A stretch of 28,181 nt of DNA. It comes from a virus. The stretch spans positions 1-28,181 of IMG/VR virus record IMGVR_UViG_3300042691_033664; one strand, 5' to 3'. Under the pieces are notes generated by a model. It had not been told where the DNA came from. It saw only the letters and a list, made by a program, of their open reading frames with translations, and searched no databases. Of this stretch, positions 1-6,747 are shown piece by piece. Position numbers and translations under genes: made by a program. How positions within the stretch are numbered: position 1 is the first letter of the stretch; every line of letters starts with the position of its first letter.

Positions 1-2
1 CT

Positions 3-1154
3 CGGTATGTTGTACAACCCCAAATCGTACATGACTGGGCTGCTCAACCGGGTTCTACTGCACGTATGAAGCGCTTTGGCTTCTGGAACGATCCAGGGTC
101 ATACACACTCTCTGCCCGTGCACGCGATAAATCACAAGTCATCGGTACTGGTGGTGGTCGTGGCTTGCCAGAAGAAGCAGTCACCATTACTCTTCAAGAG
201 TTTACTGGCCCATCCACTGGTAATAGCACCAACCCCAATGAACCCGGGGTGTTAAAGATTAATATGTTCGACCTCATGACCATGCAGCGTAACCTGTATG
301 ACATGAGCCGCGCTGACCAGTTCCATCAATCCATCGGTAGTGAAACCCTATTTGAAGACTATCGCCGTTGGAAGGATAGCGTCTACATCGGTCTAGCTCT
401 ATCTGCTAACCCCGCAACAGCAACCACTGGACAAGTTGCTAACAACCTAGTGGGTGGATACTATAACCCCGCAGGTATAGTTAATGGTGGTACTTATAAC
501 ACAGCTACAGGTGCACCTCGACTAGACTTCACTAGAGATGTACTTAAGGTAGTCGCTGATATGCGCTCTCGTTTAGTCCCTCCTTTCCAATCTAACTTCG
601 GTGATGTGTATCATGGATTGGCTAGCCCCGGGTTCATGTTGCAACTACAACAAGACTCACGCTTCTTACAGGTAACACAGTACCCAGGTGTTCCAGTATC
701 CATGCTTCCCATGAGCGCACAATCTGCAACCCTACCTCAGATGATGCCTCTACAAGACTGGACAATGTCACCTAATGACCTTGTCAAGAGTGGTGGCTTC
801 TATGGTCAAACTGGATTCATGCACTCTATGGTTATGCCACTAGGGTTCATCATGGGTGGTGTACGTTGGTTTGAAACAACTAACCTACCTACTATCCCAG
901 TTACCCTAACTACCTCTGGTCTAGCCTCACAAGGTTATGCTGATGGTACTTCTGTAGTACGTCAAGCAGAATGTGCAATCATCATTGGTACTAATGCCAT
1001 TGGTGAAGCTATCTGGGGTGAAGGGCCAAGAGTCAAGCTTAACAACAACACTGACTATGACCGCTTCCTAATGGCTATCTGGCAGGAGTACGGTGGTTAC
1101 TCACTACTCAACTCTAATAACATCACTGTTATGCGTACCTTCCAACCCTTCTAA
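3..1154 (+). CDS. major capsid protein, 5' end outside the window
   Basis: The reading frame is open from base 3, and the 21 codons before the first ATG (base 66) read as protein (QIVHDWAAQPGSTAR), so the gene very likely starts left of the window. At least 383 residues are present. The length, the position at the head of the virion block and the mixed hydrophobic and beta-rich character suit an HK97-fold capsid protein. Segments such as GFYGQTGFMHSMVMPLGF and the C-terminal IWGEGPRVKLNNN are typical of N4 gp56-type capsid proteins. The neighbouring N4 gp49-family gene supports an N4-like head module. The assignment rests on length, context and overall look, not on a catalytic motif. Confidence 0.7.
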   Translation, partial: RYVVQPQIVHDWAAQPGSTARMKRFGFWNDPGSYTLSARARDKSQVIGTGGGRGLPEEAVTITLQEFTGPSTGNSTNPNEPGVLKINMFDLMTMQRNLYDMSRADQFHQSIGSETLFEDYRRWKDSVYIGLALSANPATATTGQVANNLVGGYYNPAGIVNGGTYNTATGAPRLDFTRDVLKVVADMRSRLVPPFQSNFGDVYHGLASPGFMLQLQQDSRFLQVTQYPGVPVSMLPMSAQSATLPQMMPLQDWTMSPNDLVKSGGFYGQTGFMHSMVMPLGFIMGGVRWFETTNLPTIPVTLTTSGLASQGYADGTSVVRQAECAIIIGTNAIGEAIWGEGPRVKLNNNTDYDRFLMAIWQEYGGYSLLNSNNITVMRTFQPF

Positions 1155-1164
1155 ACTCACTTAA

Positions 1165-1195
1165 TTAAGGTTCTCTAGTTTTGCGAGAACCTTAA
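1165..1195 (+). terminator. hairpin after the capsid gene
   Basis: A perfect 11-bp inverted repeat (TTAAGGTTCTC / GAGAACCTTAA) with a 9-nt loop begins 10 nt after the capsid stop codon. No run of T follows, so it is either a weak terminator or an mRNA-stabilising 3' hairpin that keeps capsid transcript abundant while allowing read-through into the next genes. A TATAAT box at 1206-1211 lies just beyond it and could restart transcription. Confidence 0.6.
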
Positions 1196-1227
1196 AACTC
1201 TTGACTATAATTTTTGCTTAAACACTT

Positions 1228-1521
1228 ATGCCAGACTGCAATATTGACTATTCTAGTCACAACTCTAACCGAGTAACTCTTACCCAAATCAAGGAATTGC
1301 TTGACACTGCTGAAACCCAAGAAGCAGTGTTTTGGGATAAAGAAGTCGTGGTGTCCTATAAACTATCTTCAGGCTTTACCCTGCTTGGTAGAGGCGCTTG
1401 TGTTGACCCTGCTAACTTTAATATTGAGATTGGCAGACAAGTAGCGCGAGAACAAGCTGAAAACCAGTTGTGGCAACTAGAAGGTTATCTCCTTCAAAAC
1501 AAACTTGTGGGCAAACTATAG
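1228..1521 (+). CDS. N4 gp49 / Sf6 gene 66 family protein
   Basis: 97 residues. The second half (SYKLSSGFTLLGRGACVDPA, then FNIEIGRQVAREQA and WQLEGYLLQNKL) matches the pattern I know from the Phage_gp49_66 family: a beta hairpin with G-x-A/S-C, a D-P-x-N-F step, an I-A-R-E-x-A helix and a closing LEGYLL. The family is common in phages, and its molecular role is not established. It lies between the capsid gene and another virion gene, 73 nt after the capsid stop. Confidence 0.7.
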   Translation: MPDCNIDYSSHNSNRVTLTQIKELLDTAETQEAVFWDKEVVVSYKLSSGFTLLGRGACVDPANFNIEIGRQVAREQAENQLWQLEGYLLQNKLVGKL

Positions 1522-1558
1522 CTCATCCTTCCCATCACCTCCCTAACCCTAAAGAACT

Positions 1559-2260
1559 ATGTCTGCAACATTTGGAAACTATATTGGTTCTGAGAATGCT
1601 GGTAACCTCGTTAACTCTCCTATCAGTGGCGTAATAGGCGCTATTGATGGAGTATTCCGAGTAACCACCACACCTCAGACCGTCATTACTGCTCGTATCC
1701 CCGCGAACCCTCTAGGCACTGACCAAGTAGCGGGTTCTGAACTCCTCACAATCTCCCCTAACTTAATCATCCCTCTTAACGCTTACGTTACTGAAGTGTC
1801 TTGGATGCTCCCTGGTAGTGCATTTAGCCCTAATCAACAATCCTTTGTATTCAACGTGCTGACTGGTACTTCTACTAACACACTCAAGGTGGCTACGGCT
1901 GCACAAGGTGTTGCTAGTACTGTTGCTAACTCACTTGGCGGTCTATCAGCACAAGTTCAAGCTAATGGCAACTTCCTAGCTGCTGACCACTTCAGCGTAC
2001 TAGGTAAAGTGATTAACCCATTTGCTAATGAAGCAGTGGCGGTAACTGGCTTAGGTGCTTACACTGGTACTGATGCTGACCGTACTGTTAACTTATACTC
2101 TACGGTTACTGCTGGTACATCAGTTGGTAGTGGTATCTCTGTAGCTAACATCCCTGTAGGTTTTGGCTTCCCACAATGGGTAGACATCCCTATCCAAATC
2201 AAGTACTGGTTAGCTCCTACTGTGGATGCACTGTCCTACATCCGTGGTCAAATTATCTAG
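1559..2260 (+). CDS. putative virion protein
   Basis: 233 residues, rich in Ala, Thr, Val, Gly and Asn and very poor in Lys, with no cysteine seen. This composition is usual for beta-sandwich decoration or tail proteins. No signal peptide, membrane segment or catalytic motif is visible. It follows the gp49-family gene by 37 nt and is the last gene before a hairpin terminator at 2291, so it is likely co-transcribed with the capsid gene. Its abundant plus-strand codon style (act, gct, ggt) matches the capsid gene. Exact role unknown; a head decoration protein is one possibility. Confidence 0.55.
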   Translation: MSATFGNYIGSENAGNLVNSPISGVIGAIDGVFRVTTTPQTVITARIPANPLGTDQVAGSELLTISPNLIIPLNAYVTEVSWMLPGSAFSPNQQSFVFNVLTGTSTNTLKVATAAQGVASTVANSLGGLSAQVQANGNFLAADHFSVLGKVINPFANEAVAVTGLGAYTGTDADRTVNLYSTVTAGTSVGSGISVANIPVGFGFPQWVDIPIQIKYWLAPTVDALSYIRGQII

Positions 2261-2290
2261 ATCGCCTCTTAGGTCAAGAAGATTTCAGAA

Positions 2291-2320
2291 AGCCCTATCT
2301 ATTATGGATGGGGCTTCTCT
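2291..2320 (+). terminator. probable rho-independent terminator of the capsid unit
   Basis: AGCCCTATC pairs with GATGGGGCT (9 bp including one G-T) around a 7-nt loop and is followed by TCTCTGT. It lies 30 nt after the stop of the preceding virion gene and 10 nt before the end of the convergent minus gene, where a terminator is expected. Confidence 0.65.
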
Positions 2321-2329
2321 GTATAGACT

Positions 2330-2563
2330 TTAAAAGTCTAGTACCTCAAATGTAGTTGTAGCTTTCATAATTCGATATTTTGCAACAGCCCGACTATTAA
2401 GACAAACAGCACTTTCATTCTCACGCCTTGCCTTTTGAAGAAGCAGCCTAGCATCGTGAATATTATCTATTCTTGGAGTGTTTAAACTGTAATCACTTAG
2501 CAGCCATCTATCATCCTTAAAGCAAACTTCAACAACGTATAAAAAAACTTTAGTCTCACTCAT
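2330..2563 (-). CDS. small hypothetical protein
   Basis: 77 residues, no recognised domain. The pattern is a beta-rich first half (KVFLYVVEVCFKDDRWLLSD), a basic helix (DARLLLQKARRE) and a final strand (AKYRIMK). The same order of hydrophobic strand, R-rich helix and YRI strand recurs in the small protein at 25053-25238. It starts back-to-back with the plus gene at 2640, with a GCGTAGCG element in the shared 76-nt gap, and ends next to the capsid-unit terminator. A weak purine stretch precedes the ATG. Probably an accessory early protein. Confidence 0.5.
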   Translation of the reverse strand: MSETKVFLYVVEVCFKDDRWLLSDYSLNTPRIDNIHDARLLLQKARRENESAVCLNSRAVAKYRIMKATTTFEVLDF

Positions 2564-2580
2564 CTCTTAACCCTAAATCT

Positions 2581-2602
2581 CCCCCATAGCGTAGCGTAGG
2601 GT
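2581..2602. repeat. GCGTAGCG element 1
   Basis: CCCCC-A-TAGCGTAGCG-TAGGG in the divergent gap between 2563 (minus start) and 2640 (plus start). CCC and GGG flank the core as a short dyad. Confidence 0.6.
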
Positions 2603-2639
2603 ATCATTAGAACATCACTATTATTGACCCGATCCCGAT

Positions 2640-3077
2640 ATGGAAAAAGTTATCCACAAAACAAAAGGACTATGTAGTATTTGGTCAGAGTTCTATGACT
2701 ATTTCGTACTGGTAGATGCTAATGGCAAGAAGTTCCAAGCACAAGCTCATGAGTTCACAAGACCTATAGATGTTAATGCTACTGAAGTATCGCCTAATCT
2801 ATCTTTCCTAGAGTCATGCTTTAAAGCTGACGTACAAAGATATCCTATAGATATCAATGACCTATCCATCATTACTGAGGATGTAGTTAAAGCTCTAGGA
2901 GTAGATGAGGATGTAGCTAGAGTGATAGTCATGAATCGCCCCAATCAAGGCTATCTAGACTACCCACATCTAACTACTATCCTCACTACTAATGGCGTAC
3001 ACCTAGACCACAAAACTTTAGAGCATTTCAAGTCTCTGCAATTGGTGGTGTTTGGTGGTGTTGAAGAGTTGTATTAA
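2640..3077 (+). CDS. helix-hairpin-helix protein, first of a tandem pair
   Basis: 145 residues. The N-terminus (HKTKGLCSIWSEFYDYFVLVD) matches the N-terminus of the next gene (HRTRGLCTLLNEFSTYVYLQD). The C-terminal half (IDINDLSIITEDVVKALGVD, then ARVIVMNRPNQGYLDYPHL) follows the ComEA-type helix-hairpin-helix pattern, which binds DNA without sequence specificity, but the central GIG is changed to GVD. It sits between capsid and connector genes and could be a neck or DNA-contact protein; that role is inferred. A GCGTAGCG element lies about 40 nt before the ATG. The next gene follows after 30 nt. Confidence 0.6.
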   Translation: MEKVIHKTKGLCSIWSEFYDYFVLVDANGKKFQAQAHEFTRPIDVNATEVSPNLSFLESCFKADVQRYPIDINDLSIITEDVVKALGVDEDVARVIVMNRPNQGYLDYPHLTTILTTNGVHLDHKTLEHFKSLQLVVFGGVEELY

Positions 3078-3107
3078 GAGTAAGATTAGATAAGCAAATT
3101 ACTATTA

Positions 3108-3545
3108 ATGACAATGAATCCACCAACCGTACAACATCGCACTAGAGGACTATGTACCTTACTCAATGAGTTCAGCACCTACGTGTATCTACAAGACTCT
3201 AGTGGTAATAGGTTTGAATCAGGCTTAGGTGATATCATCCAAACCTTTACCTCAACCACACCCGTCATAGTCACACCTACACCCACTATTGCTGGTAGCC
3301 CTGCACAAGTACAGGTCAACATTAATGATGAGTCCTTAACTGCAACTGACTTAGCTGAGTTAGTTAGAGGAATAGGGCGTGCTATTGCTAAGGGTATTGT
3401 AAACAACCGCCCTAGTGGTGGGTATACAAGTATTGAACACTTAGTTGAAGTACTAACCTTAGCTAAAGTCAACTTCAACCAAGCTACTATTGATGCTATC
3501 AAAGCTGATAATTCTCTTGTGTTTGGGAATGTAGTTTCAGAGTAG
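3108..3545 (+). CDS. helix-hairpin-helix protein, second of a tandem pair
   Basis: 145 residues, the same length as its upstream paralogue and colinear with it. Residues about 70-120 read VNINDESLTATDLAELVRGI, then GRAIAKGIVNNRPSGGYTSI, a good ComEA-like match: a VNIN start, a GIG hairpin, an A-x-x-I-V-x-N-R-P helix and G-G-Y-T-S. The middle carries a short Pro/Thr linker (VIVTPTPTIAGSP) absent from the first copy. Gene duplication followed by divergence is the simplest explanation. A second ATG two codons in (3114) is an alternative start. The 3' end overlaps a convergent minus gene by 47 nt. Likely a virion or packaging-related DNA-binding protein; inferred. Confidence 0.65.
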   Translation: MTMNPPTVQHRTRGLCTLLNEFSTYVYLQDSSGNRFESGLGDIIQTFTSTTPVIVTPTPTIAGSPAQVQVNINDESLTATDLAELVRGIGRAIAKGIVNNRPSGGYTSIEHLVEVLTLAKVNFNQATIDAIKADNSLVFGNVVSE

Positions 3546-3696
3546 CCGCTAAATCAATTTGCTTATAACGTTCTGTGCAAACACCATCAATAACAGGCTC
3601 TACCCAGACAACTCTTTTAACTCTACCTACACGTCTATGGTCAAATATTCCATGTAGGTTTCTATAAAATATTGATTCATCTAAACGATAGGACAT
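3499..3696 (-). CDS. small basic hypothetical protein
   Basis: 65 residues from the ATG at 3696 (MSYRLDESIFYRNLHG); the frame is open 20 codons further up, but those codons cross a plus-strand mini-gene that starts at 3706, so the shorter form is preferred. Rich in Arg, Val and His, no recognised domain. It is divergent with the mini-gene (9-nt gap) and overlaps the end of the second helix-hairpin-helix gene by 47 nt. Confidence 0.45.
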   Translation of the reverse strand: MSYRLDESIFYRNLHGIFDHRRVGRVKRVVWVEPVIDGVCTERYKQIDLAATLKLHSQTQENYQL

Positions 3697-3705
3697 AATA
3701 ACCTC

Positions 3706-3762
3706 ATGGAACTTTCTGAACGTGATAAATCTAGGGTACGCTTCTGCCGTAGGCAATACTAG
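3706..3762 (+). CDS. 18-residue copy of the connector gene's first codons
   Basis: MELSERDKSRVRFCRRQY followed by TAG. The first ten residues are identical to the start of the gene at 3995 (MELSERDKSRTRFHLG), yet the DNA differs at synonymous positions (ctt/ttg, tct/tca, agg/aga). It is therefore not a fresh duplication: either the peptide was conserved or an old copy lost its body. It lies between two minus genes: it starts 9 nt from one and overlaps the end of the other by 4 nt. It may be a decaying remnant of a duplicated module; translation is unproven. Confidence 0.35.
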   Translation: MELSERDKSRVRFCRRQY

Positions 3763-3983
3763 ACAAGGACTGTATCAGTAGTGATAGTTTCTCTTCTAAT
3801 GCCTCTAAACTCAGCATGAACAAACTCGTCTCTAGTAGACAAGAACTCTGCTAGTAATCTACTGTAAGCACCAGTAAAGCTATCATCGTCTTGTGCGCTA
3901 GTAGTCATGACTGTGTACCATCTATCCTCACCCTTATAGGATTCAGTTCTTATATACTTAGACTGTATTAAATATTCTTTCAT
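3759..3983 (-). CDS. small hypothetical protein
   Basis: 74 residues from the ATG at 3983 (MKEYLIQSKYIRTESY). An upstream in-frame start at 4022 would lie inside the plus gene that begins at 3995 and is less likely. The layout is a strand (WYTVMTTSA), a helix (SRLLAEFLSTRDEF) and a strand (HAEFRGIRR), which resembles the small proteins at 2330 and 25053. Only 11 nt separate its ATG from the divergent ATG at 3995. Function unknown. Confidence 0.45.
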   Translation of the reverse strand: MKEYLIQSKYIRTESYKGEDRWYTVMTTSAQDDDSFTGAYSRLLAEFLSTRDEFVHAEFRGIRRETITTDTVLV

Positions 3984-3994
3984 GGTAGTAATTA

Positions 3995-4459
3995 ATGGAA
4001 TTGTCAGAACGTGATAAATCAAGAACCAGATTTCATCTAGGTTATGCAGACTATGCTGGTATCCAAGCGGGGGAGTGCGAGCAGCTAGAAATGGCTATGT
4101 CTACTATCAGGGATGAGGTAGTACTTACCTATATCCGTAGTTACTTAGATACTTTAGATGCAATATTCCTAGCTAAAGATCCTACTAACCCTGATAGCTT
4201 TACTCAGATACAACTCTTTGCTGGTGATATCAACCGTACCCGCACTGACAAATCCCCCATTACCACAATGAAGCAATGGGGTGAGATTTATCGTCAGTAC
4301 TGTGATGAGTTAGCTAACACTCTATTTGTCACAAACTTTAGGAACAAAGACTACGCCTATAGATTCTCTAGGAGTGGTAGCGCCTATATCAACGCAGTCC
4401 CGGGTATGGCAGTGCCAAACATAGGATCGCGTATCTTTATGCACTCTTATTTAGCTTGA
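3995..4459 (+). CDS. probable head-tail connector (neck) protein
   Basis: 154 residues. The start, LSERDKSRTRFHLGYADY followed by AGIQAGE, is the RDK-x-R-x-R-x-HLGY opening I associate with small phage neck/adaptor proteins. An extended helical region follows (about 30-110, including MSTIRDEVVLTYIRSYLDTL), then a Tyr- and Arg-rich C-terminus. The position downstream of the capsid genes fits. The last 23 nt overlap the minus gene ending at 4437. An 18-codon look-alike of its 5' end lies upstream at 3706. Assignment is by pattern and position, so moderate. Confidence 0.5.
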   Translation: MELSERDKSRTRFHLGYADYAGIQAGECEQLEMAMSTIRDEVVLTYIRSYLDTLDAIFLAKDPTNPDSFTQIQLFAGDINRTRTDKSPITTMKQWGEIYRQYCDELANTLFVTNFRNKDYAYRFSRSGSAYINAVPGMAVPNIGSRIFMHSYLA

Positions 4460-4652
4460 CATTAGCCCATAAATATATGCTCATAGTTGGCAAGCAAATA
4501 TATAAAGGGATATTGTCTAAAGGCTGCTCTGGTTCTATTCTCCATTCCCAAGCCCAACTACTAAGCTGATGAAACATAAGTTCAATAGCAAAGGTTTTGG
4601 TAACTAGCTTTATTCCTCTGGAATCCCAGTCTTTTGTTAGTTCAATCTTCAA
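4437..4652 (-). CDS. small Trp-rich hypothetical protein
   Basis: 71 residues, unusually rich in Trp (SSWAWEWRIEPEQPL) and aliphatic residues. It is the last gene of a seven-gene minus cluster (6071 to 4437). Its start overlaps the preceding stop by 11 nt, so translational coupling is likely. It shares the mixed Trp/Leu beta character of its three upstream neighbours. No recognised domain; not a clear membrane protein because charged residues interrupt the hydrophobic stretches. Confidence 0.45.
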   Translation of the reverse strand: MKIELTKDWDSRGIKLVTKTFAIELMFHQLSSWAWEWRIEPEQPLDNIPLYICLPTMSIYLWANVKLNKSA

Positions 4653-4929
4653 AGTTAATGTTCCTCCTTGGATGTTTTGGAAACATCAGACAGTTAAACC
4701 TAAACCAGAAAGTAGGTAGATTAACTGATAATCCAAAACTAAGTTGCGTTTTATAAGACTTGAACTCATTGTTGGTCATATTCCATAAAGATAAGGGGAA
4801 GAAATACATCTGAATTGTTATATGCAGCCATTGACTTAACCCTAGATAAAGCTCAATACAGTCAGCATCATCTGACCCTGAATAAGGGTTAGTTGGATCG
4901 AAACCAATAATGGATGTTCTAAGTTCCAT
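4642..4929 (-). CDS. small hydrophobic/aromatic hypothetical protein
   Basis: 95 residues. The core (ELYLGLSQWLHITIQMYFFP) and tail (LSVNLPTFWFRFNCLMFP) alternate aromatic and aliphatic residues as beta strands do. Its ATG overlaps the stop of the gene before it by one base, and it overlaps the next gene by 11 nt. It is probably a diverged member of the same family as the neighbouring WHLSI proteins, but identity is too low to be sure by eye. Function unknown. Confidence 0.45.
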   Translation of the reverse strand: MELRTSIIGFDPTNPYSGSDDADCIELYLGLSQWLHITIQMYFFPLSLWNMTNNEFKSYKTQLSFGLSVNLPTFWFRFNCLMFPKHPRRNINFED

Positions 4930-5192
4930 CAGTCTTCTCCGTGAACAATGACAAGAAAGTTTAACGATGGCAGTTTATGATAAATCCTAATTAACTCATT
5001 AACAGGTCTAGAGCCAAATACTTGTACCTCCCATTGCCATAGCCAATTATATATAGGTTGAAATGACCATTGGAAGATAACTCTATAGCCCCAAGCCCAA
5101 AGAACAAGAATAACAAGGTCAAAATCGGCAATAGTAAACAACATTTCTTCCTCATCTTTTCGCCAATCAGTAATGGATAAATGCCATCTCAT
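4929..5192 (-). CDS. WHLSI-family small protein, copy 2
   Basis: 87 residues, a clear paralogue of the gene just upstream (5189-5449). Both begin M-R/K-WHLSI-T/D-DW, share DFDLVIL or DCDLVIL, then FQP-I-x-NWLWQW-x-V-x-VF, RP-x-x-E-x-IR and HK-x-PS at the same spacing. Four bases overlap with the upstream gene (ATGA) and one with the downstream gene. The repeated NWLWQW core suggests a compact beta fold with a conserved aromatic face. No family I can name; position in a dense accessory cluster suggests a host-takeover or anti-defence role, which is a guess. Confidence 0.55.
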   Translation of the reverse strand: MRWHLSITDWRKDEEEMLFTIADFDLVILVLWAWGYRVIFQWSFQPIYNWLWQWEVQVFGSRPVNELIRIYHKLPSLNFLVIVHGED

Positions 5193-5449
5193 ACTTTCAC
5201 CTTCTTAACTACTATCCCAAAATCAAAAGACGGGAACTTGTGGTTGACCCGTATTATTTCGCCAAAAGGTCTAGGGTTAAATACATCTACATCCCATTGC
5301 CATAGCCAATTACAGATAGGTTGAAATGATAAAACAATATTGGTGTTATAGCCAAGAGTTCTGATATCAAGAATAACAAGGTCACAGTCACTTGCATTTA
5401 ACCAGTCTTCGGATGTTTGCCAATCATCAATTGATAAATGCCATTTCAC
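5189..5449 (-). CDS. WHLSI-family small protein, copy 1
   Basis: 86 residues, paralogous to the following gene (see the shared WHLSI, DLVIL, FQPI, NWLWQW and HK-x-PS blocks). It begins MKWHLSIDDWQTSEDW and ends in a basic tail, VVKKVKV, that the second copy lacks (it ends VHGED). The ATG overlaps the stop of the gene at 5446 by four bases (ATGA), so the pair is translated from one message. Divergence is high enough to suggest an old duplication or different targets. Confidence 0.55.
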   Translation of the reverse strand: MKWHLSIDDWQTSEDWLNASDCDLVILDIRTLGYNTNIVLSFQPICNWLWQWDVDVFNPRPFGEIIRVNHKFPSFDFGIVVKKVKV

Positions 5450-5781
5450 GGTGTCACCCTCTCCTTAAGAAAGTCCAATGCGCCATTCAGTAAAGCCTTA
5501 AGGTTAGGACTCCATAGAACAGTAGTGTCATTATCCCAAGATATCCTTAGCTTCCAACCATTACCTTTGGTATGACCATCAACACTAACACCACAATCAT
5601 CTAGCTCTGACTTATATCTAATGCCACTGTAGTAGCAAAGATCTGGGTCTAGCTTAGATAGGAATGTGTGCAAGTCGTGATGGAGAGATAATTGATTGTC
5701 TTCAACATTAGCGATAATCAATTCATCTTGTTTAGCTTGTTGCTTATGAATTGCATCATAAAGTACTTGTGCTCTAGTCAT
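5446..5781 (-). CDS. hypothetical protein of the minus accessory cluster
   Basis: 111 residues from ATG 5781 (MTRAQVLYDAIHKQQAKQDE). The frame is open to a TTG at 5814, but the ATG has a good ribosome site (GGGAGA about 9 nt upstream). The first 40 residues form an acidic/Gln-rich helix; the rest looks alpha/beta (GNGWKLRISWDNDTTVLWSP). It overlaps the 25-residue membrane-peptide gene by 8 nt and the following WHLSI gene by 4 nt. No recognised domain. Confidence 0.5.
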   Translation of the reverse strand: MTRAQVLYDAIHKQQAKQDELIIANVEDNQLSLHHDLHTFLSKLDPDLCYYSGIRYKSELDDCGVSVDGHTKGNGWKLRISWDNDTTVLWSPNLKALLNGALDFLKERVTP

Positions 5782-5851
5782 CTTTGTGTTTCTCCCAAAA
5801 TAAAGCTTTTGCAATCCATATTAGGACTATGAGTAGTAGTCGTGCGTCCAT
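5774..5851 (-). CDS. 25-residue predicted membrane peptide
   Basis: The peptide MDARLLLIVLIWIAKALFWE is followed by KHKDD and TAG. It has one hydrophobic segment (about residues 5-19) and a charged C-terminus, so a single-pass membrane peptide is likely. It starts 1 nt after the end of the gene at 5853 and overlaps the next start by 8 nt, so it fills the only gap in an otherwise continuous operon; this packing is the main evidence that it is real. Small membrane peptides in phages act as holins, exclusion factors or toxins; no choice can be made here. Confidence 0.5.
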   Translation of the reverse strand: MDARLLLIVLIWIAKALFWEKHKDD

Positions 5852-5852
5852 G

Positions 5853-6071
5853 TTAAAGCCCTAACTTATCAAGTAAATCTTTAATTGCAACTTTCATCTT
5901 AGGCTCAAGAAGTGCGCTTAGATTATTAATCATTTGCATCATTTCTTTGCGGCATTCAGTAATAGTCTCTAAGGGAATTTCTCGCCTTAAAAAGACTAAT
6001 GCCTCTAACACAGTTTTTGTGTCATCACCAAGCAAGCCAAATAAAGCTAGCGTAATTTCTTTGTCAGTCAT
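5853..6071 (-). CDS. small helical hypothetical protein
   Basis: 72 residues, almost entirely helical: MTDKEITLALFGLLGDDTKT, then two amphipathic helices ending KDLLDKLGL. The opening MTD-K/R-E-x-x-L-x-x-F/I-x-L-x-G resembles that of the 56-residue protein at 8825-8995 (MTDREKALFILGYSQG), which sits in the same kind of divergent slot. First gene of the seven-gene minus cluster; its ATG faces the plus gene at 6121 across 49 nt containing a GCGTAGCG element. Confidence 0.5.
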   Translation of the reverse strand: MTDKEITLALFGLLGDDTKTVLEALVFLRREIPLETITECRKEMMQMINNLSALLEPKMKVAIKDLLDKLGL

Positions 6072-6096
6072 TTAAGTAAGGTACTATAGATATTAT

Positions 6097-6112
6097 CCCC
6101 TAGCGTAGCGTC
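6097..6112. repeat. GCGTAGCG element 2
   Basis: CCCC-TAGCGTAGCG-TC between divergent starts at 6071 (minus) and 6121 (plus). An A/T-rich stretch (ACTATAGATATTAT) lies directly left of it and could hold a -10 box. Confidence 0.6.
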
Positions 6113-6120
6113 CATCCCTC

Positions 6121-6585
6121 ATGGCATCCCCCAACACTGAGCCAATCTTTAAGAAGATACCCTTTAAAGCAGTAGTATCTTTGAGTAATCAAGTCATCCC
6201 TCGTAATGGTGGTGACACAACTAGCTCTGCATTGCTCTTAGTCCAAGCTGGTGAGAATGGACTCATCATAGAATCTATTCAAGCAATACCTGTAGCTACT
6301 AGTGGCACTGTACCTACCACTGTACTTAGACTATTTAAGAAAGGGGCTAACAGTACACGATTAACCCTAGCTCTACCAGAAGTACAGTTAGTATCTATTG
6401 ATAGTGCATCAGTTAATGACGCTACTGCCCTAGTAACCATCAACGTCCCTTTACCTGACTCAATACAAGGAGTGTTAGGAACCAAAGCATTACTACTTGG
6501 CCCTAACGAATCCTTATACGCTGCCCTCTCCCAAAGTGTTAGTCCCAATGGGTATAACATCACTGTTCAGGGTGGGTTCTATTAG
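6121..6585 (+). CDS. putative virion protein
   Basis: 154 residues, beta-rich, no Cys or Trp seen, starting MASPNTEPIFKKIPFKAVVS. Composition and position between connector and tail-appendage genes suggest a structural protein (tail tube, stopper or decoration). ATG lies 9 nt after the GCGTAGCG element. Its last 72 nt are overlapped by the minus gene 6514-6747, so the 3' end is used on both strands if both are real. Confidence 0.5.
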   Translation: MASPNTEPIFKKIPFKAVVSLSNQVIPRNGGDTTSSALLLVQAGENGLIIESIQAIPVATSGTVPTTVLRLFKKGANSTRLTLALPEVQLVSIDSASVNDATALVTINVPLPDSIQGVLGTKALLLGPNESLYAALSQSVSPNGYNITVQGGFY

Positions 6586-6747
6586 GGTTGTATCTACATA
6601 GTTGCAATCAAATGGTTCAATGATTAACTCACTGCCATCCTCAAATAGTATTGATACTTCACCAGCCATATCAGGGTAATACCCGCTATGTTCATTGGTA
6701 AACTTTGCAGATTTAACAACCTTACCTTTTAACTTATCTACTATCAT
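6514..6747 (-). CDS. small acidic hypothetical protein
   Basis: 77 residues. The core KGKVVKSAKFTN then GEVSILFEDGSELIIEPFDC looks like a small beta barrel or sheet: a strand, a turn with D-G-S, then a strand. Its ATG has a strong ribosome site (TAGGAAG) that lies inside the opposite-strand gene beginning at 6746. The two ATGs share bases (CATG). The C-terminal 24 residues lie over the end of the plus gene at 6121, and are the least protein-like part. Confidence 0.5.
   Translation of the reverse strand: MIVDKLKGKVVKSAKFTNEHSGYYPDMAGEVSILFEDGSELIIEPFDCNYVDTTLIEPTLNSDVIPIGTNTLGEGSV

Noticed and set aside
1200-1215. Strong sigma-70 promoter TTGACTATAAT
   Set aside because: The TTGAC and TATAAT boxes are adjacent without the needed 16-18 nt spacing; only a weak -10 can be proposed.
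3179-3502. 107-codon minus ORF opposite the second helix-hairpin-helix gene
   Set aside because: The opposite frame has a recognisable domain and paralogue; this one is a shadow.
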